The notes below the pieces were generated by a model. That model was not told where the DNA came from. It saw only the letters and a list, made by a program, of their open reading frames with translations, and searched no databases. A program made the translations under genes and the position numbers. Below are positions 13,001 through 24,431 of a DNA stretch of 64,000 nt, piece by piece. Every line of letters begins with the position of its first letter. Within the stretch, counting starts at the first letter, position 1. The DNA is from Scatophagus argus (taxonomy: Eukaryota > Chordata > Actinopteri > Scatophagidae): assembly GCF_020382885.2 (NCBI RefSeq), contig NC_058498.1, positions 20,489,001 through 20,553,000 of the forward strand, read 5' to 3'.

Positions 13001-16000
13001 ATTCATGAAGTTGGGGTGAAGGAGGATCTCCCTCAAAATCAAAATGCAAGCTCCTCACTAGACCAAGAGAAGCTGTTACAGGAAAGTGACAAACCAGCTT
13101 TCCCCAATCACGTTCTCCCTCAGTGTTATATCGAGACCCCCACAGAGACCAAGGCCAGAGCTCTTGCCATAAGCAGTGAAACAGAGGACACAGTGAAAGG
13201 CATCAGGAGCGGAGAAAACACTGATGAGATCCATGGAGGTCCTTACTCAGCAGACAAGCTGTCTGTTTTAGACCAGCAAAGACTGGGCACCTTCGCTGAG
13301 TATGAGGCAAAGTGGAATATACAGCAACAAAAGCCAGAAACAAGAGGCTCCGGGCGCTACCGGTCTGCTGATAACATCCTGGATCCAGGAACAGAAGAGA
13401 GAACCAAAACCTCCTGTTTCCATGAAAGATCCCGGTCATCTCCTTCTGCTGACATCTATGGACAGGTGAGGCACATAGATTGTTTGTGATCCCGATATGA
13501 CTCAGATATTTTATTTGACTAAAAAAGTGAGAGGTCTCTAGGTTGTAACATTGTTTTACTCACTTAAATGTTGCAACTTTATCAAGCCCTCAAGGTACCT
13601 TAACATCTCATTAAGACAAACATACTGGCTGAAGTGAAGGGAACAAAGAAAAGAGCCAAGTCAAATATTAATCCATGTTTGTTCATATGACACACCCTCA
13701 GCTCAAGGAAAAGAGAGGGGTATCAACCCGCCGATTTCTTTTTTTTTCACTGTTGAAAAATCAGGAAGCTGCGATATGAGTTGATTGAAATAGTTAACAA
13801 ACTACAACAATTTGGGTTTTTGTTTAACTGGAGGCCTTTTTTCTGAGTGGTTTGGGTGGTTTTACGTAACAGACTTTGTGTTTGTTTAAACTTATTTACA
13901 GAAAATTCAAGTCCCTGCGAGAAAGTCTGAGACAGAATATTTCCAGACAGAGAGTAAACTCACTGAACCACTGAATGCTGCCACAAGGTGAGTACATTTC
14001 AGCTGATGTAACCTGCTAGTACACCAATGTCTTTCACTGTGGACTACTTTCTGTGTCCAGTTTAGAATGGCTTACAAAAGCAAAAATGTGATTGTTCTTG
14101 CGTTTAGCATTTGACTCAAAGGATTCCCTTTTGGGTAAACCTAAAAGGGAGTAAACTAGTATTATTTGTCATCAACATGTAAATTCAAACTGAACGCAAA
14201 GTTTTATCAGTGAAAAAGGCAGTAAGCTTGTAGAGGAACAGTGAAGTCTTTATAATCTGTCAAGGCATACCAGTGACACTGCCTTGGTGCAGCTGTGACG
14301 ACATAAGTCCATCTCTCTGGCTGTGCTTTGTGTCATTTTGTAGAGGCTTACTGGTGTAGGCGAGGCATCTGACCATGTCTGTGACAACCAGAAAGTGTTT
14401 CTTCAGCCCTCAGAGCTTTGCATAACACAGTTGCACTGTTGCTCTGTTGCTGACAATGTTGGTTTGTTGATATATCCTCTACTTTGGTTGAGATTGAAAT
14501 ATCTTGGCAGCTTTTGGATGAATTGTCATGAAATTCTGCACAGACCTCACAGTTCCCAGAGAATGAGGTCTTTTGATCCTATGATATTTCCTCTAATGCT
14601 GCCATGAGGTTTGTGAGCGGTTTTGATTGAAATGCCTCAACAAATAAAGGTTAGATTGACAGTTTGTAACAGACACTCATGTTCTTCTCAGAAAGAACTT
14701 AAATGGTACCATAACCTCTCATCAAGCATCATCATCAGGTCAAAATTTTAATTTGTCCAAAACTTTGGTTTAACACCTGCTCTAATGACATTTCCATCAA
14801 GCCTCATCTGACCCGCTGATTAATAAATCCTAGCATGCTAACAGGTTAGACTAAGATGGTGAACATGGTAAACATTGTATCTGCTAATCATCTGCATGTT
14901 GGCCTTGTTATTGTCAGCATGTTAGCATGCTGACTTTAACATTTAGATGTCTAGAACAGTTTTGAGTACAGCCGCAATTGTGTATAACCCCAGAAATAAT
15001 ATGAAGCTTTATACAAAGTTGTTTGGTCACACTGGATTAAAGCTCTCTCCTGAGTGACTGTTTATTTTATGGGCAGGATATGAATGTTTACAGGTGAGGT
15101 TGACCATTTAATGTGATCCTTTGATGATCCTGTCATGTCATGTGATTTTATAGTTTATTGTTAAAATATAAGGTCACCTGTTGTACCTGTTCACTGCTCT
15201 TATGTTCCTTCCTTTATTTAAAAATGTTGTCCTTAAATTATATAGAACATTTCCACCATTAAGCCATCTGTGTCCCACCACAATGAGTTGAAGGGCCATT
15301 CCAGCACTTCTGCACGCAAAGTTCAATTTGCTCCTCATGCAGGGAACTGCTTAGACTGAGAAAATTGTTGCATAGTGAGTTTTTCAAATTTTGAAAAAAT
15401 AACCCTGATTATGTAATTCTGCAGATCATTTCATGCTTTGTAATGGCAGCTCCATTACACAGCATGAAATCATGCAGTAATATGCAATAATATGTGTATT
15501 TGAAGTATGCATGGTGAGCAAACCAGTGTTTTGAAGCATTATTCTCTTTTGCTCTGATTACTTCATCGTTAGTAATGATCGTTTGATCACTGGTAAACTA
15601 TGCATAGTAGCGTGGTCAGAATGACTTCATGGTTTGTAACCAGTTATTCAAGAGTGTTTATGCATTATCTAAACTTCCCACAGGTGAAAGTCTTTCACTG
15701 GTATAGAGTATCTCTATCTTGAGCAACCTCATTGTAAGAGCCACACCATACAACACTCACGTTTGCATTTCAACAACAGTGTAGAGGATATTATTGTCAT
15801 TGAAAAGTCAGGGAGATGAGCTAAGTGAGGTGTGCTCCACCCATTAGGGTTATTGATACAAGTGTAAAGAGATACCGACAGGTGGCTTCCGTCACAGAGA
15901 GTCAGCAGTAAACTGCTCTTACTTCTCTTCCATGGAAATGACAGCAGTAAGATATTACATAGGGTGAGTCAGTACATTCATTTCTTTCTTTTGCAGTTGG

Positions 16001-19000
16001 ACATGGACATATTCTGTGTTTGATCCTAGTCTTTCTATATTATTTCTAATGCTACCATTGCTTCATATTTGTAAAGATATATTTGTCCTTATTTTAGAGA
16101 GACTATAGTGAAGTAGTGTGTACACTGTGAAAGGGTCAGGAAAAAAGAGTCTTGATGTCTGGGCTCCTTTGGTGGCCAACAGTGCCCAGCATGTGCATCA
16201 TGTTTCCCATCTGCACAAGGTAACTTTCTCACACACCATGCAGAGCTGAGGAATGCTTGAGGTAGGGTTAAAGAACAAAAACACTGGTTCATTGGTTGAC
16301 TTGCCACAGCCTGTATGATTTCCAGTTGGTAGGCTGGAGTTATGGTGTCTGTCTTCCACGGTGCTTAATCATGTGACTGCAGAGTCCTAAGTACCTAATC
16401 AAAGTTGTGTGATTTCTGTGTTGATGCCCTCTGAGTGCTCTTAATTCAATTGGTATGTGAGCATGCATGGAAATGTAGTCTGTGAGCATGAAAATGCAGA
16501 ATTTGGTGGGTTTGCATGCTTTTGCCATCTAGAATGTCTAATGACAGCATTCCACTGTGTTGTATGGTTAAATTACAAATCACACACTGGTTCAAATGTT
16601 AGTATACAATTGTTCATTTAGTTCACTGTCACACCTTTAATGATTTCCTGTGATCTCTAAATATTAAACTCTTGTTCCCTGTATGTCTGACTTTAACTTC
16701 AAATAGTTAAAACTGTAAATGTGAATCAGGCAGGAAAAAGTGATCCACTCTTGCTTCTTTGCACTGGAGGATTATTTATTCCTCTGTGCTGACTTGTGGG
16801 AACTGAAATATTCCCTTTCAGGCTGCCAGCTGAACAGTTACCAGGGAGGAGGCTCACAGTAGAGAGGAAGATGTGTGTCTTGTCATGTTGGCATAATCAT
16901 AGTGGCTGCTGGAGAGACAAGGCCTCTGCCACAGTGTGTTATTTGATTGAGCTGCAGATGATAGTCCAAGCTGCCTGTTTGTTGCACGGTGTGTAATTAA
17001 AAGCTTTCTATTGTGTTCCTCAGGCTCTCTGACAGAGCGCCCAGTGACTGTAAAGTGAGAGAAAAGCCTGTGGAGTTTGAACATTACTCAGCACCACACC
17101 CTCCGCCCATGACAGGAACCAGCCCTGACAGCAGACACAGAGCTGCCCCTGCTGCCGTCTCTCACAGTCTCACAGAATCTTCCCTCCCTCAACCTGAGGA
17201 CCACGGCCACAGTGAGTCTGGGCCCAGGAGGAAGCCCTCTGCGCTGGAGAAGCCTCCCCCACCCAGATGCCCAGAGGTCAACTCCCATGAGCCTTTCACC
17301 GGTTCCCAGGGCAAAGTCTTCACCCACTGCTCTCCTAAGACTGACTCTAACTCCGCCTTTGTCCCCACCCACTCTGCAAAGGGAGATTCTGAGCAGGGCA
17401 AAGGACTTGTGGACAAAGGACAAGGGGCAGTACATCATCTATCAACATCCAATCCTCTGCTTGCCTCCTCTCCCCCAGCTTCCTCCCACAGACCCTCAGG
17501 GCTGGCCGCTATGGAGGAGCAGCGCTCTCCATCTCCACAGTTTTCCCCTCAGAGACTCAGTGACAAGCCACCGATCTCCTTACGGGATGAAGGCACAAAC
17601 AGGTAAACGTAACGTGTTTATTCTGAATGTACATCATTTTGTTGCAGCAGCTTAATCAGAATGCAGTGAATGCAACTCCTCTAGTCGCGTGCCTTTATGC
17701 TACTTGTACAAAGGAGCTTATTGAGAGTCACAGCCTTTGTAGAATCAACATGTGAGTGCTATCAAGCTGCAGTAAATTTGAGGTATTCTCCACATTTCTA
17801 TAAAAGCCACTGGCAGTGTAGGCATAATTTAGCTCAGTGCCCACAATGTAAAATGTAGTCTAAATGGCCCTGTTGTGAAGCTGTTTATACATCCTCTGGA
17901 TCCAGAACTAATTGATATCATCTGTAGTGAACTTAGGACTGCACAGTAGGATTATTACAGCTAGTAGAAACCAAAGTGGTATGAGGAGTCCAGATGTCTT
18001 GGATATTCCAGCGTACTGGCCATGGAAAAAATCTCAGTTGCCATCATGCAGTGAAACTTTAAATCAGCGTATGGCTGGAATAACTGTAACAAGAGATTTT
18101 CTCCTCCTTCCAGAGAGAAACTCCAAGAAAAATCTTAGAGTTTCTATTTTCAAGCTTGTTTCTCTCTTTGATATTTCAGGATGGAGCATGTGACAGAAAA
18201 CCAAACTTCTGCAGTGAAGAAAGTGCCCATCAGGATTGTCCACTCAGAGGGAGTCACAGAAAAGGAAAATTGTCCATTTTTGCAGCACAGTGATCCCCTT
18301 GCTGTTGAACCTGAGGGTCCTGGTGTGACCAGACTTGGCAGTCTGGGAGCAACCGGGCAGGACTCTGTCTTCTGTGCCTTTATTCGTCAGAGGGAGGCCG
18401 ATAGCACACTGGCCTCTCAGACAGAGCCAAAGGCCCAGAGGGACATGCACATTAATACTGTGAGAGATCACATCAACTCTGAGAGTCAGCAGCCTCTACA
18501 GCCCACGGATGAGCCAAGCAGCAACAGGGCGACAGTAACCACAGGACTGTCTGAGGATCAGAAGAGAGAAGAGCTGGCCAGAGACATCATGGGGAAGGAT
18601 AAATCACTTGCCGATATTCTTGACCAGAGCAAAATGAAGACCACCATGGACTTGATGGAGGGTATCTTCCCTCAGGACGAGCAGCTGTTGGAAGGAGCTC
18701 ACCAACGAAAGAAGGCGCCCATGAAACAGACAGTTTCCCGGCCTGCTGAGGAAAGGTCAGCCTCACATTTTAGCTTTTGTACTGGGCCTGGCACGTGTTT
18801 TCTGTCTGTGCTCACTGGTGTTCTTACCATGGTTCTTACTCCTTTAATTTGTACATAAATCACCTGCTTCCCTCACCTTGTTTTACCTGTAGACTGTGTA
18901 TTTACAATATAAAGTATGAAGTATATGAAGTTAGTTTGATACAAACCTGACATGCACAATAACTTAAATCATCACCACTTTAACATTTAGTTATCTGTAT

Positions 19001-20928
19001 GTGTAATATGTTATTGATTGCTGTTCTCACCAGTTTTCAAATTTGGACTCACCAGGGCGCCCCTGTAGTTCAGTAGGTAGAGCGTGCGCCCTGTGTATTG
19101 ACGCTGTCTGTCCTCTGCAGTGGCCACAGGTTTGACTCCTGTGTGTCTACCAAAAAGTAAAAAGAAGAATTTCACATTGCAGCTTCAAGACCTTTTGTTT
19201 GAAATCAGGAGACAAAAGCAAGAAAAATTCAGTAAGAAAAATCTCTCACTGAAGCAAAGTAGCAAAGAAGTTGAATGGTGTGATATTAGTATTGATTTCC
19301 AACCACACTTCTGAAGCTGCCACTCAAAGGACTAGTAGCAGGAACCCAAATTTGGTCCAAATCTACCTAAATACTGACAAATTGTTAAGAAAAACAGTCA
19401 AAATGTCTGTTGGGTTCTTAAGAGAAAGTTATGAGAACAAGAAAATGGTATGTGCCACCAAAAATCTGTTGGTACGTGAGCCCATTGTTCCTTTTGACAG
19501 TTCACCCTGTGTATTTTTATTTGGTTTGGTCTATCCTTCCATTTTCTATACCGCTTATCCGTCAGGGTCGCGGGGGAGCTGGAGCCTGTCCCAGCTGACT
19601 ACGGGCAAGAGGCGGGGTACACCCTGGACTGGTCGCCAGTCAATCGCAGAGCTGACACACAAAGACAGACAACCACACACTCTCACACTCACACCTAGGG
19701 GCAATGTAGAGTAACCAGTTAACCCTATGTGCATGTCTTTGGGATTGTGGGAGGAAGCTGGAGAACCCGGAGAAAACCCACGCAGGCACAGGGAGAACAT
19801 GCAAACTCCACACAGAAGGGCCCAGACCGGGATTCGAACCCTCTTCCTATGAGGCGACAGTGCTAACCACTGCACCACTGTGCCCCCCCTGTTTGGTTTG
19901 GTAATATGAGAAATTCTGTTACTTGTATTTCAGAGAGAAAGAGGAAAGTATGCCGGCAGCTGTCACCATGGTGACCAGCTCTACATATTACAGCACATCT
20001 GCTCCCAAAGCAGAGCTCCTTATTAAGATGAAGGACATGCAGGAGCAGGAGCAGGAGGAGGAAGACTCTGAAGATGAGCTGGATATTGATTTGGCCAACA
20101 AGAAGGTAACATACACTCAGTGAACTCATTCATATTTAGCGTTTGTACGATGACAACACTAGAGGTAACAGGTATAAACATGTTCAAAAAGGTTGGCATA
20201 ACGAAATGAACCAACATGATGAGATTAAAGGCCTGATTGAAATGAGTTTTGGTTTTACATCATCTGTTTTTGTAGCAAGAGCTGATCAACAGCCTCAGCA
20301 AGAAGCTTCAGGTGTTGCGGGAAGCCCGGGAGAGTCTTCAAGAGGACATCCTTGACAACAACTCTCTCGGAGAAGAGGTGGAGGCCCGAGTCCAGCAGGT
20401 CTGCAAACCCAACGAGCTGGACAAGTTCCGGATGTTTGTCGGGGACCTGGACAAGGTGGTGAGCCTGCTGCTGTCTCTGTCAGGCCGTCTGGCCAGAGTT
20501 GAAAACGCCCTCAACAGTCTGGAAGAAGATGCCACTCCTGAGGAGAGGGTGAGTAAATGTAAATCTTTGAAACCCCCTTTTGGTTTTGTTTCCCCCACCA
20601 AAAGAGAAAACGTGGTGCATCTTCTCAAATCACTATTTGTTTTTATCGCCTACAGCGTACATTGATTGAGAAGAGGAATCTGCTGATTCGACAGCATGTG
20701 GATGCAAAGGAGCTGAAGGAGAACCTGGACCGTAGGGAACGCGTGGTTTGTGAGATCTTGGGCAACTACCTGCCGGAAGACAGCCTCACAGACTATGAGC
20801 ACTTTGTCAAGATGAAGTCTGCGCTCATCATCGAGCAGCGCAAGCTTGAGGATAAAATCAAACTGGGCGAGGAACAGCTCAAGTGTCTGATGGACAGTCT
20901 GCCAATAGAGCATAGGCTGGCCTTTTGA
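875..20928 (+). CDS. shroom2: Shroom2 (Shroom family member 2), 5'-partial, nine exons
   Basis: Shroom2 binds F-actin and recruits Rho kinase to apical junctions, driving actomyosin contraction and epithelial or endothelial shape. The coding exons are 875-1023, 10261-10383, 11017-13465, 13902-13987, 17024-17602, 18180-18755, 19934-20105, 20276-20548 and 20656-20928 (TGA). All junctions are GT-AG, the phases match throughout, and the exons sum to 4680 nt (1559 aa plus stop). The order is: C-terminal half of the PDZ, the [10 protein letters not shown] segment, a long low-complexity region with a proline run, the ASD1 block, a linker, and the C-terminal ASD2. Residues I recall from human SHROOM2 recur in order ([20 protein letters not shown]-like, [42 protein letters not shown]), which favours Shroom2 over Shroom3 or Shroom4. 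The promoter and the first PDZ exon(s) lie left of the window. Established: the family's role. Seen: exons and motifs. Confidence 0.97.
3848..3866. repeat. (GCAT)n self-complementary microsatellite
   Basis: About four and a half tandem copies of GCAT. The unit is its own reverse complement. Confidence 0.9.
5629..5910 (-). other. Unidentified ORF fragment, open on both strands
   Basis: The - strand frame gives 93 codons, with a stop immediately before the ATG. Its composition looks protein-like (contains [20 protein letters not shown] and [19 protein letters not shown]). The + strand is also open for 69 codons (5648-5857). I recognise no domain. It could be a decayed mobile-element or retrocopy fragment inside the shroom2 intron, or chance. 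Confidence 0.3.
6940..7200. promoter_or_regulatory. Candidate regulatory element with RFX X-box-like site in shroom2 intron
   Basis: This block is less AT-rich than its surroundings. It holds GTTGCCATAGTAAT at 7009-7022, one mismatch from the RFX X-box pattern, and a CCAAT box at 7114-7118. It could be an enhancer or an internal promoter. Conservation was not tested. Confidence 0.3.
8060..8230. promoter_or_regulatory. Candidate regulatory element with octamer site in shroom2 intron
   Basis: A GC-richer block in AT-rich intron contains a perfect POU octamer, ATTTGCAT, at 8176-8183. It also has a CATTCC TEAD-like core near 8091 and CCAATAG nearby. Function is inferred from motifs only. Confidence 0.27.
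9531..9629 (+). CDS. shroom2: Candidate alternative first coding exon of a PDZ-less shroom2 isoform
   Basis: A good polypyrimidine tract and acceptor (ttccttcccctgctgcccag) end at 9530. A donor (gag|gtacgg) follows 9629. Between them an open frame from ATG 9535 (or 9541) encodes 32 residues, beginning [20 protein letters not shown] and ending KILRSSMR. The exon stops in phase 2 with AG, exactly like the PDZ exon, so it splices in frame to the 10261 exon and gives ...[16 protein letters not shown] short PDZ-lacking isoform is known for Shroom3, so the architecture has a precedent in the family. The splice signals and phase are seen directly. Expression is inferred. The same open frame runs on from 9427 to 9996, but outside 9535-9629 it looks like intron sequence. 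It could be a chance ORF, but the match of start, phase and donor makes that less likely. Confidence 0.68.
10384..11016 (+). other. shroom2: shroom2 intron
   Basis: From the gtaact donor to the actaccag acceptor. Nothing recognised inside. Confidence 0.85.
11017..13465 (+). other. shroom2: Large shroom2 exon with proline-rich stretch and ASD1
   Basis: This is one 2449-nt exon (816 codons). It opens with Ser/Asp-rich sequence resembling human SHROOM2 ([33 protein letters not shown]). It then has a proline run at about 11526-11550 ([16 protein letters not shown]) and a long Ser/Gln/His-rich disordered stretch. The actin-binding ASD1 block at about 12532-12630 reads [32 protein letters not shown], ahead of ASD1, is also a Shroom2 hallmark. 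The block near 13280-13390 ([22 protein letters not shown]) matches the human counterpart. The exon ends in phase 0 at the gtgagg donor. Confidence 0.93.
13466..17023 (+). other. shroom2: Two shroom2 introns flanking the small 13902-13987 exon
   Basis: The introns are 13466-13901 and 13988-17023. The 86-nt exon between them encodes [20 protein letters not shown] and eight more residues. The second intron carries a dispersed repeat at 14470-14965. Otherwise only AT-rich sequence was seen. Confidence 0.85.
14470..14965. repeat. Dispersed unclassified repeat common in perch-like fishes
   Basis: I recognise the sequence style of a widespread percomorph repeat: 'ggatgaattgtcatgaaatt', then 'catcatcaggtcaaaattt', then a tail rich in 'gttagcatgctg', with 'gatggtgaacatggtaaaca' near 14855. 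It has no coding capacity. A tail fragment of the same family lies at 45381-45465. Confidence 0.65.
17603..18179 (+). other. shroom2: shroom2 intron
   Basis: From the gtaaac donor to the gatatttcag acceptor. Nothing recognised inside. Confidence 0.85.
19058..19145 (+). repeat. tRNA-derived SINE remnant
   Basis: A perfect pol III A-box (TAGTTCAGTAG, 19066-19076) is followed 52 nt later by a near-perfect B-box (GGTTTGACTCC, 19129-19139; one mismatch from GGTTCGANTCC). No cloverleaf acceptor stem forms and the spacing is too long for a normal tRNA. This is a SINE head, not a tRNA gene. Confidence 0.6.
19529..19889 (-). repeat. tRNA-derived SINE, about 360 bp, minus orientation
   Basis: Read on the - strand from about 19889, it starts with a G-rich run, then an A-box-like 'gtggtgcagtggttagcac' and a B-box 'gggttcgaatccc'. 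A conserved body follows ('ctccgggttctccagcttcc', 'ggtgtaccccgcctcttgcc'). The tail ends 'ggataagcggtatagaaaat'. This is a very common teleost SINE type. It lies antisense to shroom2 inside an intron. Confidence 0.8.
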
Positions 20929-22110
20929 AGATGATGGACACAGGTGAACTAGTTGTTTCTTCAAGTTGCAGTTGAGGCCTTTGCCAGCAGAGGGAGACTG
21001 TTCTGATGTTTTCCAGCTCTGTGAAGCCTCATCTGAGCACATGTTACTGCTTCACACATTCTCAACTGGACTGCCATAACAGCACCTGGACTTACAGCAC
21101 AGTAACTCCCTTGTCAGATACTACTTTTGCTGTGTTTTTATTTTTGTGGATTTTTTTTTTAGTAATTTATTGTAGCCTTTTGAATCTGCGAAGGAGGGGA
21201 CAGTATTTTATCTTCAACTGATTTAAGCAACCAGGCCACCCAGTGCGTGTTACACTCTGAGCAACTAGGAGTATTTATCATGTTTTATGTTAAAGTAATT
21301 TCACATTCTGGAACCCTTTTCACATAATCCATAAAATCTGGTCAGTTATTAATAAACTCAAAAGTTTTTGTTAACATTTATATATAAACTAGTGGCCTTT
21401 TACTAAGATTTTTGTGCCCTTGCTTTCCTTGCTGAAGAACATTATCCTCTTCAATAAACAGAAGATAAAAATTTTGGGATGTTAGTGAATGTACCTGAAG
21501 AAAAGGTGTGCAGACACTGGTCATTTTAAAGAGCACTTGTTCAACTTCACTAAACAGAAGAGCTGTAGCACTTCACATCCAGACAAGTGAAATCCAAATT
21601 TGAAGTGCCTGAGGAGCCACCCATATTACCATCTTCTAATCCACCTCTCAGTGCTGCTCTGTTTTATTCATATACAGAAAAAAACTTCTTTAGATTATGA
21701 TTTTGGCACATATAAGTTGACCGAGTGTTTTTGAATTTTGTCTTAATACTTCACTGCGTTTTGTTATTCACGGTGCAGATGTTAAATGCATAGTTACCAC
21801 AGTTGTTACTTGACTTCTAGCTAAATTCATCACAAAAAGTTTTTTTAAGTTGTTCATTTTGCAAACAAACATGGAACTAAATCAATGCAAAGCATTTTGA
21901 CCAGTTTGAATTTCAGTCTGTCAAATGTCTAAAATTCAGAAGGCAAGCATTAAATCAGTCTCCCAAAGGTGAAACCCTTTCGGAGGATGTTTGTTCTGCA
22001 CATTTGAGAATCTTAGTTTCATACGCTTCATGCACTGCTACAGCCTGACTCTTAACACATCAGCTGTGCTCCTTTGTTTCAAATAAAGAGTTTTCTGGAA
22101 TCACAGCACT
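20929..22110 (+). other. shroom2: shroom2 3' UTR
   Basis: AT-rich, non-coding sequence follows the TGA. Candidate AATAAA signals are at 21351, 21453 and 22082. The last one, followed by a GT-rich stretch (actgtgtttgattgatc), is the most likely distal end. Confidence 0.7.
22082..22087 (+). terminator. shroom2: Probable distal shroom2 polyadenylation signal AATAAA
   Basis: Canonical hexamer with a downstream T/G-rich element. Earlier AATAAA copies at 21351 and 21453 could give shorter UTRs. Confidence 0.6.
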
Positions 22111-24371
22111 GTGTTTGATTGATCTCCAATGTAGTGATCAGCTCATTCTTCACTGTCATTCATTAACTTCACCACACCCTCTACTGATAATACAAAGTAA
22201 GTAAAAGACTTTGACATGAAGAGGAATATCTTTAACAGTCAGGTGTGACAGCCTTCCTCTCACAAAGCCGACACAAAATTTGGACTGTAGCTCAGACTGA
22301 TTCTCCTGTGGTGTCTGCAGAAGGATTCAGTGTATGCTGAGAACGAGAAATGTGAAGTTGAGACTCATCAAGGTGAGAAGGACAAGGTGTAACGGAGTGT
22401 TGTTTCATTTTACTGCATAACATGAGATTTATATGGACAATCATTAACTACAATAAAGTTTGAATTACCTACCGTCTCTAGAAATAAGGAGGCAACTGCA
22501 GGAGTTTTATTCTATCCACAAGGCTGGTCAACATTTGAATTTTCATCTTGGATGGTACTGATGTATGTTCCAGCACTGGCTAAGGTTACTGTTTTTTCCT
22601 CAATATGTTATTGTATTTATGATGATATTATACATTTATATCCTTGATAATGTAATATACAATACACAATCTGGGATATTCAGATTACTCTCTATGCTTT
22701 GTTGTCTTGCTGTCACTTGCTAAAGGAATTCTGGGACAGAACACAAAACTCTTATGCTGTATGTAGCAGTTAGAGAATATTATTGCAGCTATTGTCTAAA
22801 AACATTACAGGGATTAAATGTTTGTAGCCCAAGTTGGTAATAAATTATGTGTATGCAAAAACAATTGCAGTATGTAACAATTCTTAGTGTGTATAGCGTG
22901 TCCTGAAAAATAAGTAGATTAAGCGTAATTAAAAGATTAGTTTGAGCGTTCACACAGAACCCCATGTTGGCAGTAGAATTTTTGTTTTGATTTATGGTCA
23001 CAGTCACAGTCCATGTTGATGTGCGTGCTGAAGGTCTAACTGCATGCTGTTTTCCTGTCCCTGTGGAGTCTATGCCCACATTAGTGGGAAACTTGATTTA
23101 TTAATCACCTTTAATACATGTTGAGTAGTTTGTAATTGTAATTTGTTATCAACTTTGGACCGCTGAGCTTCACCAAAGTGAGTTCTGCACCTTTACTTCA
23201 TCTTGTGGCCATTATAGAATACTGTATCCCAAGTGTCAAAATGTAGTTTTAAAACCTTGTTTTTGTTTACATTGTGCTCACATGGTGTATATTCTCGACA
23301 ATCTTCAACCTAACTGACACCCTGAAAACCTGGACTGTGTACATTTATGTATACTAGCTAATCTGTAGTGCTATTTATCCATCCGGATTGTTTAGGTGGA
23401 AGCTGCAGAGTTTTGAAGATATCAGCTGTAGAGATGTCTGCCTGTTCTTGAATATAATGGAATTAGATGACACTTAACTTACACAAAGGGCCAAAACACC
23501 TGTTTTTTGTTGTTGTTGTTGTTGTTGTTTTTTCTTTTGTTTGTTTGTTTGTCAGCATAGAAGGAAGCGTGTGCATACTCAAAGATGAGAGGCTAGCTAA
23601 CTAAGCTAACTAAAAAAGCTAATGTTTCAGCCGAGCAGAGGAGGACAATATTAATGTTTACATCCCATCCTGTCACGAGACTCTTGTCCATGAGTAGTAA
23701 GTAGTAAGTCTCCTTCTGTGTGGTGATACAATGTAGTTTGGAAAATAGAAAAACATGAACAAGCATTATAGATCATCTTGAGTAACCAGGCTATGATTTC
23801 TGGAAAAAGACATTGCTGTTAATTTTTTGTTGTTGTTGTTGTTGTTGTTGTTTGTGCTTTAAGCAGCACAAGCAAAGCCCCATCTTTCATTATACTGAAG
23901 AGAAAACATTAGTGTATTAGTATAGTGTGAACTGTCCCTTTCAAGGGAATGATTGAGTCACTGATTGTAGAAATAATTAACTGGAGGAACTGAGGTGGTA
24001 GTCTGAAAACTTTAGCAGATAATGTTATCTACATGGCTAGATACCACTAGCAATAAGTGGGTAAGTGAGAAAACCACTTTTATTGTCATTTGGAAAGAAT
24101 TTTTTTAAAGCTTACTTTTGAGATGTACCGTATTTTTTGGCACAAGGCACCTCCTGACACCGCAGACATATGCAACCATCCTATCATATTTAAATTTTCT
24201 CATCGCTTATGTTTAATTTCAGTGTATTACTAAATTAGATCAGTGAAGAATACCAGAATATTAACATGGACGTGTAAAGGAAACCTCTGAGAACCTCTGA
24301 GTTTAAGATGTTTTAACACAGCTGTGGATATTTGTGTTTTCAGCAGGTGTGAAGGATGTCAGACATATTGT
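22111..24371. other. Intergenic: shroom2 to claudin-34-like
   Basis: It holds a candidate 5'-UTR exon (22321-22372) and (GTT)n tracts at 23507-23529 and 23826-23852. A probable splice acceptor (gtgttttcagcag) lies near 24345, just ahead of the claudin ORF. Otherwise AT-rich, nothing recognised. Confidence 0.7.
22321..22372 (+). other. Candidate non-coding 5' exon for the claudin-34-like gene
   Basis: A 52-nt segment is bounded by a good acceptor (gtggtgtctgcag) and a strong donor (caag|gtgaga). It could be a 5'-UTR exon spliced to the acceptor near 24345, but no transcript evidence is visible. Confidence 0.25.
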
Positions 24372-24431
24372 ATGAACCCAACACTGTGTGAGTCAGCGAT
24401 CAGTCTCTCGGAGCATCAGCAGTCACACAGA

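Larger units (their letters stand above)
18756..19933 (+). other. shroom2: shroom2 intron hosting two tRNA-derived SINE copies
   Basis: The donor is gtcagc and the acceptor is cttgtatttcag. It interrupts the ASD2-coding region and carries SINE-like sequences at 19058-19145 (+) and 19529-19889 (-). Confidence 0.85.
18540..20928 (+). other. shroom2: shroom2 ASD2 (Shroom domain 2, Rho-kinase-binding coiled coil), across four exons
   Basis: ASD2 is the domain through which Shroom proteins bind ROCK. It begins at about [20 protein letters not shown] in the 18180-18755 exon. It continues through 19934-20105 (acidic, Glu-rich), 20276-20548 ([20 protein letters not shown]...[20 protein letters not shown]) and 20656-20928 ([15 protein letters not shown]...[20 protein letters not shown]). 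The heptad-like Leu/Glu/Lys pattern fits the antiparallel coiled coil of the family. The domain looks complete up to the stop. Confidence 0.94.

Noticed and set aside
17088..17438. Antisense ORFs over the shroom2 17024-17602 exon
   Set aside because: These are shadow frames of GC-rich coding sequence with no independent evidence.
19066..19139. Possible functional tRNA gene
   Set aside because: A and B boxes are present but spaced too far apart, with no acceptor or anticodon stems. It reads as a tRNA-derived SINE.
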